Part shown: positions 60,511-64,000 of the stretch, one piece after another
Numbering within the stretch: the first letter of the stretch is position 1
Layout of the letters: the number at the start of each line of letters is the position of its first letter
Source: Phytoseiulus persimilis
Taxonomy: Eukaryota; Arthropoda; Arachnida; Mesostigmata; Phytoseiidae
NCBI GenBank assembly: GCA_037576195.1
Contig: CM075101.1
Coordinates: forward strand, 42,470,001-42,534,000
DNA: 64,000 nucleotides
Reading direction: 5' to 3'
Position numbers and translations under genes: made by a program
Notes under the pieces: generated by a model
Told to the model about the DNA's origin: nothing
What the model saw: the letters and a program-made list of their open reading frames with translations, nothing else
The model's database searches: none

Positions 60511-60656
60511 ATAGATGTATAGGAGAGGAGGTGGGGAAGGATATCCGATGACGATGGGATGAGTCTGGCTGGCGTCATAACGGGGCGGTGCACCTTATCG
60601 TCAGAATTTGGATGCGGATGACAGTATGGAGGGGGTCAAAGTTGGGGTAAATCGCG

Positions 60657-60709
60657 AGGGGGGAGGAGGGGAGGAGGAGGGGGGGAGGGGGGGGGGGGGG
60701 GGGGGGGGG
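60657..60709 (+). repeat. G-rich tract ending in 23 consecutive G
   Basis: Almost pure G with a few A, ending with an unbroken G run at 60687-60709. It is capable of G-quadruplex formation. Its length may be affected by sequencing. Confidence 0.85.
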
Positions 60710-60799
60710 TGGCCTATGTCCTTCCCGGAGAGCCGCCCTACATTATGCAGTTTGTTCCAAGTCGATCCGATCAATACCAGAGGAGCCTATTGAGGACAT

Positions 60800-60839
60800 A
60801 CAAACAAACAAACAAACAAACAATCAAACAAACAAACAG
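60800..60839. repeat. CAAA tetranucleotide microsatellite
   Basis: About ten CAAA units with one CAAT interruption. Confidence 0.9.
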
Positions 60840-61084
60840 ACCCTGGATTTTTATATATATAGATCTCCTCTTCATCTTCACATTCCAAGTATATTCGAGG
60901 AGACCCTAGCTAAGAGGCAGTGGCGTGGCTGATCTGTGCAGCATTACTTCCGTTGTGTTCGTTGTTCTGGCGGTCGGCGTTTCCCCATCCCTCCAGTGCT
61001 TTCTTTGTGTCGAGTATCATCTTCGGAGTGCTGTCCTTGTTGAGTCCAAGCCTCTTTCGGGTCTCCTCCTCTACGTCGATCGGT

Positions 61085-61510
61085 TGAGACATCGACGACA
61101 GCATCGTCAATGGAGCCATCGGGTTTTTGCGTTTTGTTGATTTCGAAGAAAAGGACACTATAGGAACCGACGAGATTCACGTTGCTTCGTCGGGAGTGGG
61201 AACAGTCGAAGGCTTATTCTTGACTCAACCTGACCATGGTCCCGATAATTTCCAATTCCATCATTCAAAACAAGTAACGGAGACTCAAATGGTACAACTT
61301 CGAACAGAAATACTACGTTTGAATAATCACAGATTCAAAACTCAAGATCATCAATTATCAGAGAAAATGGATTCTGCTAACACGATCCTGATGTCTTTCA
61401 ACGTTCAAAGTTTGCCAACACACGCATTGGGTATCACAAGCGAGAAAGTCTATATGCAGTCCACAATTTGCTGTCCCCCTCCCCCCGAAAATCATTGCCT
61501 CGTTTTTCCG
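61085..61510 (+). pseudogene. Helitron (Helentron)-type helicase/endonuclease relic
   Basis: After an in-frame TGA at 61085-61087 the plus-strand frame reads DIDDSIVNGAIGFLRFVDFE. This resembles the C-terminal NID-x-x-x-x-L-VNGA-x-G-x-L motif of PIF1 helicases. Further on, LRTEILRLNNHRFKTQDHQL precedes ILMSFNVQSLPTHALGIT. That resembles the start of an endonuclease/exonuclease domain (N-x-Q-S-L-x-x-H) which in arthropods often follows the PIF1 part in Helentrons. The expected L-S-E-T-W segment is missing and the frame ends at 61513. Identification is from remembered family patterns. Confidence 0.5.
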
Positions 61511-61519
61511 TAGGTGTTT

Positions 61520-63480
61520 TGAGAACAATTCACCGTACTATTCAATTCATCCGTCGAAGAATTCAATCTGTATCCCGACTTCGGTGCCTCGCATTTCTGC
61601 GCCCCGGTTCAACCGCAGGTTCCTGATGACAACCCGGTATAACTAAAGCATGTCCTCTGAGCATGAGGTAGAGCGTGAGGTAGAGCATGTCATCTCGGAT
61701 GGAAAATAGTTGTTCGTGAACGAGGTGTCGAGGCGCACTTGAAGAGGGAGCGGATCGGTCCGCGGTGGTTTTGAGGCCGCGGAGGAGAGCTTGCGAGAAT
61801 GATAAACGACGGGGACGACGTGGAGAAGTGAGGCGGTGGGAGATTTCGCCGAAGGGTCGATATGCGCCCTAGTGGTAGAGGGCGCAAGGCGCCGTGAGGG
61901 AGTGGGGCTTCTCGATCAAAGTTTCCCTTTGTTCCTCATCTTGGTGCCAATGTTTATTTCTCAGTATCAGATCAGTACTCATTTGCCTGTCTCGGAAGGG
62001 GCAACCGGTCCATGTGGAGCAAGCGTGTCGTCCCCGGGAGGTCTGTCTTTGGAGTTGAGGCCGTATTATGTGACGGGAGTGATCATGGTCGCGAAGAGGA
62101 GAAGCGTTCAGGGATTGCGGCGGTAGAGCTCACGAAGCTCTGCGTTAATAATCGCGAAAATCGATAACTTCGGAATTTGTGAATTTTCTTTCGGTTCGGG
62201 AGAAACGTCATCAATTCTCAGAGCTTTTGATTCCTGAATTCCTGATTCTGGACCGCCGAATGATTCAGACGGGGCAGTGAGACATCTGGATGGGCACTGT
62301 CTTTCGAGAACCCACGCATATTCACACTGTCTCTTTTTGGTTCGCTCGGAACAACCGCTACGGACATACTCGGGGCTGAGCCCGATATTACGCTCTTCCC
62401 GATATCTCTGCTGCTGCCTCACGTTTGCATCTTCTCGGAGAGGCTGCATTTCACAGAATTTCCTAGTTCCGCCGCAGGCGTTTCTCCTCTGAGATGCGCC
62501 AAGGTAGAGGCCCATAGCCGGTCGAGATTGTCGTTCGACCCGAGGGGCTTCATGCTTATGATCAGCATTATGCTGTCCTCTACCAAACCGGTTGGAAAAT
62601 GACATTGCTCCTGTCTTCCGAGAGAGAACTCGGTACGTCGCTGTCGGATACTGAACCTCGCCATTCTCACAAGACCAGGTGTTTGAGCTCGGATGGAGCG
62701 ATCTCAAAACACCAGTCCTCGCATTTTTTGAGACGCTTGTACGAGCCTCACACTCTACAGCGTTCCCGACTCTCGCGAATGAGCCCTGACCAAACAATAG
62801 AGCGGGACTGGTTCATCGATCCTCCGCTGTTTTGCTTCGAATCCGGTTTTGAATGAAAAAAAACTTACGAGTCCATAGCTATCCTATTGCGTACTCCGCG
62901 GCCATCAGAATCTCTCCGGCAGAACCTTGTCCACGCCCTTTGCGCGTCTGCATTCTCGGGGAGGAATTCTCGGACAGCGTTCACTGGAAGGCTCCTGAAA
63001 TGTGCCTCCATGTACGATATTGGACTTGGATGACTTCATATTCAACTAGTAAGAAGCTTATGATCGACGAAGACCGACCCGGACGTTTCATTCTCTCCTG
63101 ACGCGATTCCTGACCTCGTTGCGAACCCGAGCATACCACCGGCGGCAGGAAATATCACCGTCAGCTTCTGTATGGGACCACCGCGTTCCGGCCTGCGACG
63201 CAGCGAAGCTCGGCGTTGCGACTACCCAAGGAGCTGCTTCCGGGATTTCGCGGAAGCTGTACCGTGATACCCAGAAAATACTTTCACACGACGACCTCCT
63301 ACCCTTGGTAACTTACACAAACGCTAGCTGTGGATCCGAAAACACTCGGAGCGCAGCGAGGTGCGCCTAGGCCCTCGGCACCTGTAAGGCCCGACCGGCG
63401 GGGCTGGGGGTCGGCGTGCCCACGCGTGGTAAGCGCACACGGCGGAGCCGTTCATGCTCCAACCCTCCAACCATGTGAAG
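61520..63480. other. Intergenic DNA, one long unassigned frame
   Basis: The longest non-repeat frame of the window (62797-62108, minus, 229 codons) is Arg/Ser/Glu-rich without recognisable domain. It is discussed as a finding, not called as a gene. Confidence 0.35.
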
Positions 63481-63486
63481 CCTAGA

Positions 63487-63580
63487 GCAGGGATGGGCAA
63501 AGTGCGCCCCGCGTGGTGGCCACTGTGCCCGTGGGAGAGATTCTCTGTTCCCGCCACTGCGCCCGCGGGCCAGAGCCTGT
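63487..63580. repeat. Possible hAT-type transposon end
   Basis: CAGGGATGGGCAAAGTGCGC followed by CCCGCG and a later CGCCCGCGGGCCAGAG resembles the GC-rich termini of hAT elements. No inverted partner lies in the window. Confidence 0.35.
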
Positions 63581-63599
63581 GTCGCAGGTAGACATCATC

Positions 63600-64000
63600 C
63601 CCCGGAGTCCGGAATCCGGCGCGGACCGTCCGGAATCCAAACTTTTGACCGGCTAGTTCGCATGGGACCGATCGATCGATACCGATCGCATCAAGCCCCT
63701 GGCATACTGGGGAGCATTACGTGTTCGCTCCGAGCTGGCGCTACCGGTGTAGGATTCGCGAGTGTCTTCCGAAAATTTCATAGCAATCCCGAAGCCGCCC
63801 TGAGTGTTGTTGACCTTTGACGGTCAGGAGACACCGGTGACGGGAAGAAGAGAACGGATGAGGATCGCGAAAGATGCGCGAGATATTTTCCCCGCCTTAG
63901 GTGATTCGGGAACTTCGACAAAGACCTCCGATCGTGGCTCCTTCCCACGCGGTCCAGGATCTCACACGAGCACACCATCACGAGGATCGACGATTTTCTG
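63600..64000. other. Intergenic DNA, nothing recognised
   Basis: No feature was recognised to the window edge. Confidence 0.4.

Noticed and set aside
59152-60522. 456-codon open frame as a protein gene
   Set aside because: It is the translation of a 45-bp tandem repeat. Other frames and the opposite strand are equally open, and no signal peptide, introns or unique flanking sequence support a gene.

Overview
The window looks like nuclear DNA of an animal, most likely an arthropod. The reasons are a cathepsin L-type protease and a secretin-family neuropeptide or hormone receptor, both split by GT-AG introns, in a repeat-rich genome of about 50% GC without clear CpG loss. The degenerate LINE, Helitron-related and Tigger/Tc1 relics recall those of chelicerates (ticks, mites, spiders), but that placement is inference. 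No operons, RNA genes, CRISPR arrays or prokaryotic features were seen. Only two genes look functional, both on the minus strand. The first is a complete two-exon cathepsin L-like cysteine protease (18454 down to 17396, 323 aa) with all catalytic residues. The second is a class B1 (secretin-family) receptor of parathyroid hormone receptor-like type. I assembled it by hand from ten exons between 41593 and 27189; every splice phase fits, and only the signal-peptide/N-terminal exon is missing. A second cathepsin copy at 8573-8325 is a pseudogene of the propeptide exon with one internal stop. The rest is mostly repeats and dead mobile elements. Left part (1-20 kb): a decayed Tc1-like element, diverged interspersed repeats, a large minisatellite (11.05-13.77 kb) of about 44.5-bp units with 178-bp and 534-bp higher-order periods, flanked by AT-rich TCATAATCATGATTA tracts in inverted orientation, then two LINE remnants. 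Middle (20-48 kb): mostly featureless intergenic DNA and receptor introns, one of which holds a 1.18-kb element with terminal inverted repeats. Right part (48-64 kb): an unrecognised decayed coding segment, a probable reverse-transcriptase relic, two AT-rich satellite arrays, a 588-bp foldback element, a Tigger/pogo transposase relic, a second minisatellite with exact 45-bp units in the opposite orientation to the first, and a PIF1-helicase/endonuclease relic of Helitron (Helentron) type. The most notable structure is the pair of related minisatellites 46 kb apart. They are in opposite orientation. The left array has evolved alpha-satellite-like higher-order repeats, while the right array keeps an exact multiple of three and therefore an uninterrupted 456-codon repeat reading frame. 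The best gene-level result is the receptor, whose exons are mostly too short to be seen as ordinary open reading frames.
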